Positions 34,227 to 42,913 are shown, numbered from the stretch's first letter. The stretch is 64,000 bases of DNA from Streptomyces virginiae (GCF_000720455.1 NZ_JOAK01000012.1:124001-188000), one strand, 5' to 3'. Notes: generated by a model from the sequence alone, not told the origin. Numbers and translations: made by a program.

Positions 34227-37097
34227 TCAGGAGGCCGCCGGCCTGAGGGTCAGGGTGTCGACCGTGGCCTTCTCGACGGCGTCCTTGCCGAAGGGCCACT
34301 CCAGCAGCTCGCCCTTGGCCCACATGTGCGTCTGGTCCGTGTAGTGGGAGTTGTACGCGTGGCCCGAGGCTCCCGTGAGGTTGATCCAGCGGGACTTGTC
34401 GAGGTCGTTGAGGTTGACGACCATCCGCATCGACGGCACCCAGGTGACGCCGTAGCCGCTGGAGGCGTTCCAGCCGGTGGCGTTGACGGTCGCCTCGCCG
34501 CCGCCCACGTCCCACGGGCCGCGGTTGAGGAGCCACTGCATGAAGCCGGGGCCCTCGGTGCCGATCGTCTGGTTCTTCAGGTTCAGCTGGTGCAGCCGCC
34601 CCCAGCTCCACGTCGACTGGTCCTTGCCGAGCTTGGCGGTCAGCTCCCAGCGGGCGTCCGCCATGGCCCGCGCGAACAGCTCGTCGCGAGTGGTGGTGGC
34701 CGGCTTGTTCAGGCCCTTGGCGGGCGCGCTCCACCACGCCGACTTCTCGTCCTTGACCAGGCGGCGGACCACCTCGAACCAGCGGTCGCCGCCGTCGGGC
34801 TGCGCCGAGTCCGCGTCACGGGTGCCGCACTCGCGGACCGTCTTGGACAGGTCGTCGGCCGGGCCGGTGCCGTTGCCGAGGACGTTCATGCAGCTGCCCT
34901 CGATCCGCAGCTCCTTGGGCATCTTGTCGCCGAAGGACAGCTTGAGGATGTTGCGCCAGACCGCGTTGAAGTAGGCCGCGGCGGCCGAGTCGGACTCCTG
35001 CGTGTAGTTCCAGCCGTCCAGCAGCTTCTGGGCGGCGCGCACGCCCGGGTCCGAGATCTGGATCTTCGACAGCATCGGGGTCAGCAGCGCGGCGATCTCA
35101 CTGCTGTTGTCCATCTGCATGGTGCGCATGTCGTCGGTCGAGATCTTGCCGCCGTCCTTGATCTTCGCCTCGATGAGGTCGTTGATCCGCTGGCTGCGGG
35201 CGCCGTAGCCCCAGTCGGTGGTCAGCAGGTGCGGGTACTTGCCCGCGCCGGTACCGCCCTCGGCGACGGCCTGGTTGGCGGTGACGATGTAGCCGCGCGA
35301 GGGGTTCTGGTCCCAGGGCAGCTCGTTCTGCGGGATGTAGCCGGTGTTGCTGTCCCGGCCGCCCTTCCAGGCGTACTTGGAGTCCCAGCCCGGGGCGGGC
35401 ATCCTGCCGTCGCCCTGGCCGCGCACCGGGATGCGGCCGGGGGCCTGGTAGCCGATGTTGCCGTTCTGGTTCTTGTTGTCGGCGTAGATCAGGTTCTGGG
35501 AGGGCACGTCGAAGTCGGCGGCCGCCTTGCGGAAGTCGTCGAAGTTCTTGGCCTGGTCGAGCTTGAAGACCGCGTCCATCGTCCTGCCCGGGTCCAGCGC
35601 GGTCCAGCGCAGGGCGATGGCGTAGCCGTCGCCGCGGTCGGGGGCGGAGACGTCCACGGGGGCGCGGGTGCCGACCGTACCGAGCTCCTCGCTGCGGTCG
35701 GAGACGAGCGGGCCGTTGTTGGTGGTGCGGACCGTGATCTTCTTGCTGGCGCCGCCCGCGACCTTGATGACCTCTTCACGCAGGCCGAAGGGGAGCACCC
35801 GGTTGTCGTAGACGTAGCCCTCGGGCTTGATCTGCTCGAGGTAGAGGTCGGTGACGTCGGCGCCGAGGTTGGTCATGCCCCAGGCGATGTCGGTGTTGTG
35901 GCCGATGACCACGCCGGGCATGCCGGAGAAGGTGAAGCCGGCCACGTCGTACTTGCACTGGGCCGAGACGGTGCGGCAGTGCAGGCCCATCTGGTACCAG
36001 ACCGAGGGCAGTTGCGGCGACAGGTGCGGGTCGTTGGCGAGCAGCGGCTTGCCGGTGGTCGTGTACTTGCCCGAGATGACCCAGGAGTTCGAGCCGATGC
36101 CGCTGCCGTTGGGGCCGAGGATCGCGGGGACCTTCTCCAGGGTGTCGGCCAGGGCGCTCAGCTGGGTGCGCAGGCCCACGGTCGCGCCCTGGGCGGTGGC
36201 GTTGCCGGCGAGGCCGGTGGGGTCGCCGGCGCCCGCGGCGGTGGAGGCCTGGGAGGCGACCGTCCCGCCCGAGCCGCTGCCGGAACCGGAGCCGCTGCCG
36301 CTGCCGCTGCCGCTGCCGGAGTTTCCGGTCTGGCCCTGGGGGGTGTACTTCCCGCCGTCGACCTTGCCGCCCTCGACGACCGGCTTGTTCCGGTCGAAGG
36401 GGTACGGCGGGTAGAGCTCGGCGATCTGCGCCTGCGAGAGCTTGCCCGTCATCAGCGCGCGGTCGATCTCGTCCTGCATGTTGCCGCGCAGGTCCCAGGC
36501 CATCGCCTTGAGCCAGGCCACCGAGTCCACCGGGGACCACTTCTCCGGGGCGTAGTCGTCACTGAGCTTGAGAGCCGCGTGCTCGACGGAGAGGTCCTTG
36601 CCGGACTTCCCCTTCAGGTACGCGTTGACCCCGTCGGCGTAGGACTGCAGGTTCTTCTTCGTCTCGGCGGAGAGCTTGGTGTCGTACTCCTCCTGCGCGA
36701 CCTGGCGCCAGCCCAGCGTGCGCAGGAAGGCGTCGGTCTCGACCTGGCCGGCGCCGAACATCTCCGAGAGCCGCCCCGCGGTCATGTGGCGGCGTACGTC
36801 CATCTCCCAGAAGCGGTCCTGCGCGTGCACGAAGCCCTGCGCGCGGAAGAGGTCGCCGTCGTTGTCCGCGTAGAGCTGGGGAATGCCGTTGGCGTCGCGC
36901 TTCACCTCGACCGTCCCGGTCAGGCCGGGCACGTCGAGGGAGCCGGTCGTCTGGGGGAAGGAGGCGCGCACGCCGTCCACGCTCCAGTACGCCCCGTAGC
37001 CGAGGCCCGCGACGAGTCCCAGGACCAGTACGAGCACGATCAGACGGGCGCGTCGTCCCTTCTTCTTGACGGGAGGAGCGGTTTCGTTGGCGGGCAT
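34227..37097 (-). CDS. Penicillin acylase (Ntn-hydrolase) family protein
   Basis: Self-processing amidase family (penicillin acylases, quorum-signal acylases). The 956-residue precursor begins with a cytoplasmic KKKGRRAR patch and one membrane segment (about 20-40), so it is exported or membrane-anchored. The alpha part contains RDANGIPQLYADND and FRAQGFVHAQDRFWEMD; the nucleophile is S336 in GSNSWVISG, aligned with the SNMWV of E. coli penicillin acylase beta-chain, where autocleavage occurs. Before it lies an unusual (GS)n linker from about residue 259. ATG at 37097 has AAGGA 6 bases upstream. The substrate is unknown; acyl-homoserine lactones, lipopeptides or penicillins are possibilities. 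Confidence 0.92.
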   Translation of the reverse strand: MPANETAPPVKKKGRRARLIVLVLVLGLVAGLGYGAYWSVDGVRASFPQTTGSLDVPGLTGTVEVKRDANGIPQLYADNDGDLFRAQGFVHAQDRFWEMDVRRHMTAGRLSEMFGAGQVETDAFLRTLGWRQVAQEEYDTKLSAETKKNLQSYADGVNAYLKGKSGKDLSVEHAALKLSDDYAPEKWSPVDSVAWLKAMAWDLRGNMQDEIDRALMTGKLSQAQIAELYPPYPFDRNKPVVEGGKVDGGKYTPQGQTGNSGSGSGSGSGSGSGSGSGGTVASQASTAAGAGDPTGLAGNATAQGATVGLRTQLSALADTLEKVPAILGPNGSGIGSNSWVISGKYTTTGKPLLANDPHLSPQLPSVWYQMGLHCRTVSAQCKYDVAGFTFSGMPGVVIGHNTDIAWGMTNLGADVTDLYLEQIKPEGYVYDNRVLPFGLREEVIKVAGGASKKITVRTTNNGPLVSDRSEELGTVGTRAPVDVSAPDRGDGYAIALRWTALDPGRTMDAVFKLDQAKNFDDFRKAAADFDVPSQNLIYADNKNQNGNIGYQAPGRIPVRGQGDGRMPAPGWDSKYAWKGGRDSNTGYIPQNELPWDQNPSRGYIVTANQAVAEGGTGAGKYPHLLTTDWGYGARSQRINDLIEAKIKDGGKISTDDMRTMQMDNSSEIAALLTPMLSKIQISDPGVRAAQKLLDGWNYTQESDSAAAAYFNAVWRNILKLSFGDKMPKELRIEGSCMNVLGNGTGPADDLSKTVRECGTRDADSAQPDGGDRWFEVVRRLVKDEKSAWWSAPAKGLNKPATTTRDELFARAMADARWELTAKLGKDQSTWSWGRLHQLNLKNQTIGTEGPGFMQWLLNRGPWDVGGGEATVNATGWNASSGYGVTWVPSMRMVVNLNDLDKSRWINLTGASGHAYNSHYTDQTHMWAKGELLEWPFGKDAVEKATVDTLTLRPAAS
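36271..36321. repeat. Gly-Ser coding hexamer repeat
   Basis: A run of GAGCCGCTGCCG-like units encodes a Gly-Ser-alternating linker of about 17 residues in the penicillin acylase homologue, between the alpha part and the autocleavage site. Confidence 0.8.
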
Positions 37098-37401
37098 CGC
37101 TGTCCTTAGAGGGGCAGGGTGGTCCTGGGAGTGCTGGGAGCAACCATAGGCGCAGGACCGACTCCGGTGATCCGCCAGGGGTGGAGGCCGTGTGGAGGGC
37201 CTGTATCCCGCGACCGTCGGGAGGCGGCCCGCAAACGATCTACCGGCGACTCCGGCGGTCCCGAGGACAGGGGCGGAGCGTCGTTTCACAATGTGGTTAT
37301 CGCGTAAAGGGCGCGTCAAAGATTAGGTAAGGTAACGAACTACTTGCCGAACTTGTCGCCGGGAGGATCGATCCGCCGGGCGCATTGAGGAGGGCCGCCC
37401 G
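37098..37401. other. Divergent intergenic region between the acylase and antiporter genes
   Basis: About 300 bases without a gene. The acylase ribosome-binding site is at its left end. An AT-richer stretch near 37290-37345 holds TAAGGT/TAGGTA -10-like words for the antiporter. A TTAGGTAAGGTAAC word resembles half an iron box but is not symmetric. GAGGAGGG at 37387-37394 is the ribosome-binding site of the CTG start. Confidence 0.5.
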
Positions 37402-38910
37402 CTGACTGTCCACACGCTCAATGAGCTGCTGCTGGTCTGCTCGCTCGTACTGCTCGTCGCCGTGGCCGCGGTGCGAGTCTCGTCACGCAGCGGCCTGCCC
37501 AGCCTGCTCATCTACCTCGGCATAGGCGTCGCCATAGGCCAGGACGGCATCGGGAACGTCGTCTTCGACAACGCCGAGCTGACCCAGGTCATCGGCTACG
37601 CCGCCCTCGTCGTGATCCTCGCCGAGGGTGGTCTGGGCACCAAGTGGAAAGAGATCAAACCGGCCCTGCCGGCCGCGATCATGCTGTCACTGGTGGGCGT
37701 CGCGATCAGCGTGGGCGTGACGGCGGCGGGGGCGCACTACCTCGTCGGGCTGGAGTGGCGCCAGGCGCTGCTGATCGGCGCGGTCGTCTCCTCGACCGAC
37801 GCGGCGGCCGTCTTCTCCGTGCTGCGGAAGGTCCCGCTGCCCTCCCGGATCACGGGTGTCCTGGAGGCCGAGTCCGGCTTCAACGACGCACCCGTCGTCA
37901 TCCTGGTGGTGGCCTTCTCCACGGTCGGCCCGGTGGACGACTGGTACGTCCTGCTCGGCAAGATCGCCCTGGAACTCGCCATCGGCGCCGCGATCGGCCT
38001 GGCCGTCGGCTTCCTCGGCGCCTACGGCCTGCGGCACGTGGCACTGCCCGCCTCCGGCCTCTACCCGATCGCCGTGATGGCCATCGCGATCGTGGCGTAC
38101 GCGGCCGGCGCGATGGCGCACGGCTCCGGCTTCCTCGCGGTGTACCTGGCTGCGATGGTCCTGGGCAACGCCAAGCTCCCGCACTGGCCGGCCACGCGCG
38201 GTTTCGCCGACGGGCTCGGCTGGATCGCCCAGATCGGCATGTTCGTGCTGCTGGGCCTGCTGGTCACCCCGCACGAGCTGGTCCGCGACTTCTGGCCCGC
38301 GGTCGTCATCGGCCTGGTGCTGACGATGGTGGCGCGGCCCCTGGAGGTCTTCGTCAGCCTGCTGCCCTTCCGGCTCCCGTGGCAGGAGCAGGTCCTGATG
38401 TCGTGGGCGGGCCTGCGCGGCGCCGTGCCCATCATCCTGGCGACCATCCCGATGGTCTCCGGGATCGAGGGCAGCGACCGCGTCTTCAACATCGTCTTCG
38501 TGCTGGTCGTCGTCTACACCCTGGTGCAGGGGCCGACCCTGCCCTGGCTGGCGCGCAAGCTGGACCTCGGGCGGGGCATGGAGACCGCGTCCGACCTCGG
38601 CATCGAGTCGGCGCCGCTGGAGAAGCTGCGCGGTCACCTGCTGTCCTTCGCCATCCCGCCGGCCTCGCGGATGCACGGCGTGGAGGTGAGCGAGCTGCGG
38701 CTGCCGCCGGGGGCCTCGGTCACGCTGGTCGTCCGGGACGCCAAGAGCTTCGTGCCGGCGCCGTCGACGGTGCTGCGGCGCGGGGACGAGCTGCTGGTGG
38801 TGGCCACGGACCCGGTCCGGGACGCGGCGGAGGCGCGGCTGCGGGCGGTGGCCCGGGGCGGCAAGCTGGCGGGCTGGCTGGGGACCGGGAACGGATCCGC
38901 CCCCCATTAG
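37402..38910 (+). CDS. CPA1-type K+(Na+)/H+ antiporter with C-terminal TrkA_C domain
   Basis: A 502-residue cation/proton antiporter of the NhaP2/CvrA type. Membrane domain about 1-390 with GLPSLLIYLGIGVAIG, SSTDAAAVFSVLR, EAESGFNDAPVVILV (ion-binding Asp) and SWAGLRGAVPIILA; the soluble tail (about 400-490) resembles TrkA_C (SELRLPPGASVTLVVRD, RGDELLVVA), which gates by nucleotide in relatives. The start is probably CTG at 37402: GAGGAGGG lies 7 bases before it and the resulting TVHTLNELLLVCSLVLLVAV completes membrane helix 1. The first in-frame GTG (37462) would remove half of that helix. Confidence 0.9.
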   Translation: MTVHTLNELLLVCSLVLLVAVAAVRVSSRSGLPSLLIYLGIGVAIGQDGIGNVVFDNAELTQVIGYAALVVILAEGGLGTKWKEIKPALPAAIMLSLVGVAISVGVTAAGAHYLVGLEWRQALLIGAVVSSTDAAAVFSVLRKVPLPSRITGVLEAESGFNDAPVVILVVAFSTVGPVDDWYVLLGKIALELAIGAAIGLAVGFLGAYGLRHVALPASGLYPIAVMAIAIVAYAAGAMAHGSGFLAVYLAAMVLGNAKLPHWPATRGFADGLGWIAQIGMFVLLGLLVTPHELVRDFWPAVVIGLVLTMVARPLEVFVSLLPFRLPWQEQVLMSWAGLRGAVPIILATIPMVSGIEGSDRVFNIVFVLVVVYTLVQGPTLPWLARKLDLGRGMETASDLGIESAPLEKLRGHLLSFAIPPASRMHGVEVSELRLPPGASVTLVVRDAKSFVPAPSTVLRRGDELLVVATDPVRDAAEARLRAVARGGKLAGWLGTGNGSAPH

Positions 38911-39277
38911 AGCGGCGTTCTAATTCAGCCGGATTAGGGGAGATCTGCCCGTTCTTATCCGTATATATAGGTGTCTTCATCTGCGAAGTTCCCGTTAATC
39001 GCAGGTGAAGACACGGCTTGTCGGCGCAATCACAGGGCGTGGTGTCGGCTTCCCCTGTACGATGAAGGCACAACAGATCGAACCAACTCTGCCTGACGCA
39101 GAGCTGGCGCGACCGCAAAGCGGCCGTGGCACCCCCCGCAGTGGGCGCCCAGGTATCACTCGGTTATGCGCAAGAGGACAGCTCTCGGGGCTCCCAACAC
39201 GTACGGGTGCGACCGCTCACAAAGCACGGCACCGTCCGCAGACGGGGAGTTCTACCAGGCAGCGGAAAGGCAAGGCC
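38911..39277. other. Long intergenic region before the MFS gene
   Basis: About 370 bases without a credible gene. It holds a TATATATA word (38962-38969), a 16-base-pair hairpin (38971-39014) and a TACGAT -10-like box (39058-39063) that would give the MFS message a leader of about 210 bases. The MFS reading frame is open through most of it, but codon bias looks non-coding. Confidence 0.5.
38971..39014. terminator. Long hairpin downstream of the antiporter gene
   Basis: GTGTCTTCATCTGCGA (38971-38986) pairs with 38999-39014 over 16 bases with one G-U pair, loop 12 bases. It starts 60 bases after the antiporter stop. It may be a terminator or a regulatory RNA structure; the left flank is unusually AT-rich for this genome. 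Confidence 0.55.
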
Positions 39278-40660
39278 GTGACATCCGCGGTCACGACCGA
39301 CAAGTCCGCCCGCCCCGGCTACGGGCAGCTCCTGCGCACCCCCGGCGCCCTCGGCTTCGTACTCCCCGGCTTCGCAGCCCGGCTCCCCTTCGGCATGCTG
39401 ACCATCAGCATCCTGCTGCTGGTCCAGCACACCACCGGCTCCTACGGCAGCGCCGGCATCGTCGCCGCCGTCACCGGCATCTCGATGGCCCTCTCCGCCC
39501 CGCTGATGGGCATCTTCACCGACCGGTTCGGCCAGAGCGCCGTGCTGGTGCCCGTGGTCCTCGCGCACGCCGCCGCCGTCACCGGCCTCGCCGCCCTGGC
39601 GCTGGCCGACGCCGACGTCTGGTTCCTGGCGCTGGCCGCGATCCCGGCCGGCGCCTCGGTCCCGCAGGTCGGACCGATGGTCCGCGCACGCTGGGCCGCC
39701 AGGCTGGAGGGCTCCCCGCTGCTGCCGACGGCCGCCGCCTTCGAGTCCGTCACCGACGAGTTCACCTTCGTCGTCGGCCCGGTCCTGGCGACCGCGCTGT
39801 GCACCGGCGTCCACCCGGCGGCCGGCCTGGTCACCGAGGCCACGCTGACCCTGCTCGGCGGACTGCTCTTCGCGGCCCGGCGGGCCTCGCAGCCCAAGAC
39901 GCACGCCCCGTCGGCCAACGGCGAGAAGCGCGCCTTCGCACTGTCCTACCCGGGCCTGCGCGTCCTGATCTTCGCCTTCCTCGGGATCGGCGCCGTCTTC
40001 GGCGGCATGCAGGTCTCGCTCGCCGCCTTCTCCAACGAGATCGGCAACCCCGGCGCCAACGGCCTGCTGTACGGCGTCTTCGCGGCCGGCAACATGATCG
40101 CCGGCATCGCCATGGGCGCCGTCGCGTGGAAGATCGGCCCGCGCCGCCGGCTGATCCTCGGCTACGTCGGCCTCACCGCCGCCGCGTCCGTCCTGTGGGC
40201 CGCGAACTCGGTGCTCCTGCTGGGCGGCCTCGGCCTGGTCGTCGGCCTGTTCATCGCCCCGGCCCTGATCACCGGCTACACGATGGTCGAGCAGCTGGTC
40301 CCCGCGAACGCCCGGACCGAGGCCTTCACCTGGCTGACCGGTTCGATCGCCTTCGGGCAGGCCCTCGCGGTCATCCTGGCCGGCCGACTGACCGACGCGC
40401 ACGGGTCCTCGTACGGCTTCCTGGTGCCGATGGCGGCCACCGCGCTGGCGCTGGCCACCCTGCTGGCGCTGCGGGCGAAGCTGGCCCCGAAGGCCCCGAG
40501 CCGGATCGTGAACTCGTCCGCGCCGGAGAGCGAGGCCGCGGCGGCCGCCGCCGTCGCCGTGGCGGCCGGGGCAACCCCCGCCGCCACCCCCTCGCAGACG
40601 CCCCGTAACCGGGTGAACGAGCGTGGGATGGGTCACCGCGTGCCGGTGACGGTGGACTGA
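39278..40660 (+). CDS. MFS transporter
   Basis: A 460-residue major facilitator with about 12 membrane segments. MGIFTDRFGQSAVL between helices 2 and 3 matches the MFS motif A (GxxxDRxGRRxxL), and WKIGPRRRLILGYVG is the equivalent loop in the second half. The structure resembles bacterial drug/sugar efflux members. The C-terminal tail (about 415-460) is Ala-rich and hydrophilic. GTG at 39278 is preceded by GGAAAGGCAAGG. The substrate is unknown. It follows a long leader region and ends 67 bases before the FmdB-type gene. Confidence 0.87.
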   Translation: MTSAVTTDKSARPGYGQLLRTPGALGFVLPGFAARLPFGMLTISILLLVQHTTGSYGSAGIVAAVTGISMALSAPLMGIFTDRFGQSAVLVPVVLAHAAAVTGLAALALADADVWFLALAAIPAGASVPQVGPMVRARWAARLEGSPLLPTAAAFESVTDEFTFVVGPVLATALCTGVHPAAGLVTEATLTLLGGLLFAARRASQPKTHAPSANGEKRAFALSYPGLRVLIFAFLGIGAVFGGMQVSLAAFSNEIGNPGANGLLYGVFAAGNMIAGIAMGAVAWKIGPRRRLILGYVGLTAAASVLWAANSVLLLGGLGLVVGLFIAPALITGYTMVEQLVPANARTEAFTWLTGSIAFGQALAVILAGRLTDAHGSSYGFLVPMAATALALATLLALRAKLAPKAPSRIVNSSAPESEAAAAAAVAVAAGATPAATPSQTPRNRVNERGMGHRVPVTVD

Positions 40661-40690
40661 TCCGCCGGAATACGTCACCATGGAGCGTCG

Positions 40691-40717
40691 TTAGCACTCA
40701 TTGAGTCAGAGTGCCAG
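40691..40717. promoter_or_regulatory. CIRCE-like inverted repeat upstream of the FmdB-type gene
   Basis: TTAGCACTC-N9-GAGTGCCAG: the left arm equals the CIRCE consensus, the spacer is exactly 9 bases, and the right arm matches the first six of GAGTGCTAA. CIRCE is the operator of HrcA, the heat-shock repressor. The site lies 10 bases before the GTG and its right arm abuts the GGAGG ribosome-binding site. Confidence 0.6.
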
Positions 40718-40727
40718 GAGGAAATTC

Positions 40728-41042
40728 GTGCCGACCTACCAGTACCAGTGCACCGAGTGCGGTGAGGGCCTTGAGGCCGTGCAGAAGTTCACCGATGACG
40801 CGCTGACCGTGTGCCCGAACTGCGACGGACGCCTGAAGAAGGTGTTCTCCGCGGTCGGCATCGTCTTCAAGGGCTCCGGTTTCTACCGGAACGACAGCCG
40901 TGGCGCCTCGTCGAGCAGCACCCCTGCATCGAAGCCCGCCTCCAGCTCGTCGTCGTCCTCGACGTCGACCGCCGCCGCTCCCGCCGCTTCGTCCTCCTCG
41001 ACGTCGTCGAGCACGAGCAGCAGCTCCACGTCGGCCGCCTGA
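40728..41042 (+). CDS. FmdB family zinc-ribbon protein with Ser-rich tail
   Basis: A 104-residue protein. Residues 1-50 form the FmdB-type zinc ribbon: PTYQYQCTECGEGLEAVQKF with C8-x2-C11 and C29-x2-C32 (CPNCDGRLKKVFS), then GIVFKGSGFYRNDSR, typical of CxxC_CXXC_SSSS/FmdB regulators. The rest is almost only Ser, Thr and Ala. Function in the family is not settled; relatives were named as regulators of formamidase/amide operons. GTG at 40728 follows AGGAGG. A CIRCE-like repeat directly upstream hints at stress control. The gene is followed by a clear terminator. Confidence 0.88.
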   Translation: MPTYQYQCTECGEGLEAVQKFTDDALTVCPNCDGRLKKVFSAVGIVFKGSGFYRNDSRGASSSSTPASKPASSSSSSSTSTAAAPAASSSSTSSSTSSSSTSAA

Positions 41043-41054
41043 CCGCTCTTTCCC

Positions 41055-41090
41055 GAGGCCCCGCCCGCCCCCACCGGGCAGCGGGGCCTC
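41055..41090 (+). terminator. Terminator after the FmdB-type gene
   Basis: A perfect 10-base-pair stem (GAGGCCCCGC at 41055-41064, complement at 41081-41090) begins 12 bases after the stop codon. Confidence 0.75.
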
Positions 41091-41175
41091 AGGCATGCCC
41101 GGCTATGGGGTGTCCGACGGATCATGGTCGGGCCCGGCCCCCGGGCTGTCCGACCCTGATCCGCCGGACACCCCC

Positions 41176-41181
41176 TAGGGT
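41176..41181 (+). promoter_or_regulatory. -10 box of a leaderless mtnP transcript
   Basis: TAGGGT ends 7 bases before the ATG at 41189. Confidence 0.5.
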
Positions 41182-41188
41182 GAGCGGC

Positions 41189-42022
41189 ATGGTGAACGCA
41201 GAGATCGGTGTCATCGGCGGCTCGGGCTTCTACTCCTTCCTGGAGGACGTCTCAGAGGTCCAGGTGGAGACCCCGTACGGGCCGCCGAGCGACTCCCTGT
41301 ACGTGGGTGAGCTGGCCGGCCGCTCGGTGGCCTTCCTGCCCCGGCACGGGCGCAGCCACACGGTCCCGCCGCACAAGATCAACTATCGGGCGAACCTCTG
41401 GGCCCTGCGCTCGGCCGGTGTCCGCCAGGTACTCGGTCCGTGCGCGGTCGGGGGCCTGCGGGCCGAGTACGGGCCCGGCACGCTGCTCGTCCCCGACCAG
41501 CTGGTCGACCGTACGAAGTCCCGCACGCAGACCTTCTTCGACGGGGAGCCGCTCCCGGACGGCTCCGTACCGAACGTCGTGCACACCACCTTCGCCGACC
41601 CCTACTGCCCGGTGGGCCGGTCCGTGGCGCTGGCGGCGGCCCGGGGGCGGGACTGGGAGCCGGTCGACGGGGGCACGATGGTCGTGATCGAGGGGCCGCG
41701 CTTCTCCACGCGGGCGGAGTCGCAGTGGCACGCGGCGGCGGGCTGGTCGGTGGTCGGCATGACGGGTCACCCGGAGGCGGTCCTCGCCCGTGAGCTGGGG
41801 CTCTGTTACACCTCGATGGCGCTGGTCACGGATCTGGACGCGGGTGCCGAGACCGGTGAGGGCGTCTCCCACACGGAGGTGCTGAAGGTGTTCGGCGAGA
41901 ACGTCGGCCGCCTGCGCGAGGTCCTCTTCGACGCGGTGGCCGCGCTGCCGCCCACCCAGAGCCGCGACTGCCTGTGCACGCACGCGCACGACGGCTGGGA
42001 CCTGGGCATCGAGCTCCCGTAG
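41189..42022 (+). CDS. mtnP: S-methyl-5'-thioadenosine phosphorylase
   Basis: Phosphorolyses methylthioadenosine, a by-product of SAM use, to adenine and methylthioribose-1-phosphate. The 277-residue protein shows GVIGGSGFY (phosphate site), PRHGRSHTVPPHKINYRAN, VIEGPRFSTRAES and GMTGHPEAVLARELGLCY, all of the MTAP/PNP-II family; the substrate-binding Met and Glu of VIEGPRFST are present. The pattern GMTGHPE instead of GMT(S/N) leaves some doubt between MTA and 5'-deoxyinosine/adenosine preference. ATG lies 7 bases after TAGGGT with no ribosome-binding site. Confidence 0.92.
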   Translation: MVNAEIGVIGGSGFYSFLEDVSEVQVETPYGPPSDSLYVGELAGRSVAFLPRHGRSHTVPPHKINYRANLWALRSAGVRQVLGPCAVGGLRAEYGPGTLLVPDQLVDRTKSRTQTFFDGEPLPDGSVPNVVHTTFADPYCPVGRSVALAAARGRDWEPVDGGTMVVIEGPRFSTRAESQWHAAAGWSVVGMTGHPEAVLARELGLCYTSMALVTDLDAGAETGEGVSHTEVLKVFGENVGRLREVLFDAVAALPPTQSRDCLCTHAHDGWDLGIELP

Positions 42023-42076
42023 TCCGGCGCCCGGCCGCGCCGCCGGAGCGGCCGGTCGTGGGTTGTCTTGGGTTGT

Positions 42077-42109
42077 CGGTCGCCGGTCGGCGGTCGGCGG
42101 TCGGCGGTT
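42077..42109. repeat. Short tandem repeat (7-base CGGTCGG-type units)
   Basis: About four imperfect copies of CGGTCGG in the 163-base gap between mtnP and the AhpD-like gene. It is outside coding sequence, and no function is apparent. Confidence 0.7.
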
Positions 42110-42185
42110 GTCACATCCGGGGCGGCTGTCCTGTCTTCCTCCGTGAAGGCCCAGTCGGGACAGACCGCTCCGGGAGATGACAGTC

Positions 42186-42767
42186 GTGCCTCGTATCTCG
42201 CTCACCCCGCCCCGCACCCTGCTGACGCGCATCGGCGCCTGGTACTCGCGACGCACCTACGGCAAGGTGCTCGACCCCGGCCAGGCCTACGGGCACAACG
42301 CGCGCGTGCTGTTCTCGTACGTCCGCCTGGAACAGCGGGCGGCGAAGTGGAACGCGCTGGACGCCGGCCTCAAGCACCTCGCCGTGATGGCGGCGGCGGC
42401 CCGGATCAACTGCTCGTGGTGCCTGGACTTCGGCTACTGGGAGGGCCGCGAGCAGGGGATGGCGGCGGAGAAGATCGAGCGGGTGCCGCGGTGGCGGGAG
42501 GCCCGCGAGGTGTTCAGCGAGCTGGAGCAGCTGGTCATGGAGTACGCCGAGGCCATGACCGAGACCGAGCCGACGGTCACGGACGAGCTCGCCGCGGCAC
42601 TGGTCGCGCGGCTCGGGGAGGCGGCGTTCGTCGAGCTCACGGCGGTGGTCGCGCTGGAGAACTGGCGCTCGCGCGTCAACAGCGCGTTCGGTCTGACCGG
42701 TCAGGGCTTCTCGGATTCCTGCCGGGCGCCGGCCGAGCGGCCGGTGACGCCGACGACGGCGGCGTGA
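42186..42767 (+). CDS. Carboxymuconolactone decarboxylase/AhpD-like protein
   Basis: A 193-residue all-helical protein of the CMD/AhpD family, which includes peroxidase reductases. DAGLKHLAVMAAAARINCSWC contains the C76-x2-C79 active-site pair (shown here as part of NCSWCLDFGYW). The usual AhpD His after the second Cys is replaced by FGYW, so activity may differ. I choose GTG at 42186 because GGGAG sits 9 bases upstream; an in-frame ATG is at 42177. The family often accompanies ECF sigma factors in Streptomyces, but none is here. The region before it carries a short tandem repeat. Confidence 0.85.
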   Translation: MPRISLTPPRTLLTRIGAWYSRRTYGKVLDPGQAYGHNARVLFSYVRLEQRAAKWNALDAGLKHLAVMAAAARINCSWCLDFGYWEGREQGMAAEKIERVPRWREAREVFSELEQLVMEYAEAMTETEPTVTDELAAALVARLGEAAFVELTAVVALENWRSRVNSAFGLTGQGFSDSCRAPAERPVTPTTAA

Positions 42768-42913
42768 ACCGTCACTCCGGCGGGTGAGGAAGTTTTCCAC
42801 AGGCTGGGGACCGTCCACAGGCGTGGGCGGGATCCGGGGGGAAACCGGATCGTGGGGTGTGTCCGGGCGGTGGGTCCGGGCACAGGAACTCACTCCGTCT
42901 GGTGGTGCTCGTC

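Noticed and set aside
37322..37345. TTAGGTAAGGTAAC resembling an iron box (DmdR/IdeR)
   Set aside because: Only the left half agrees with TTAGGTTAGGCTAACC; the right half does not, so it is treated as -10-like words.
39005..39277. Extension of the MFS protein to an ATG at 39005
   Set aside because: The added residues are not hydrophobic, carry a TACGAT promoter-like box and a hairpin, and the GTG at 39278 has its own ribosome-binding site.
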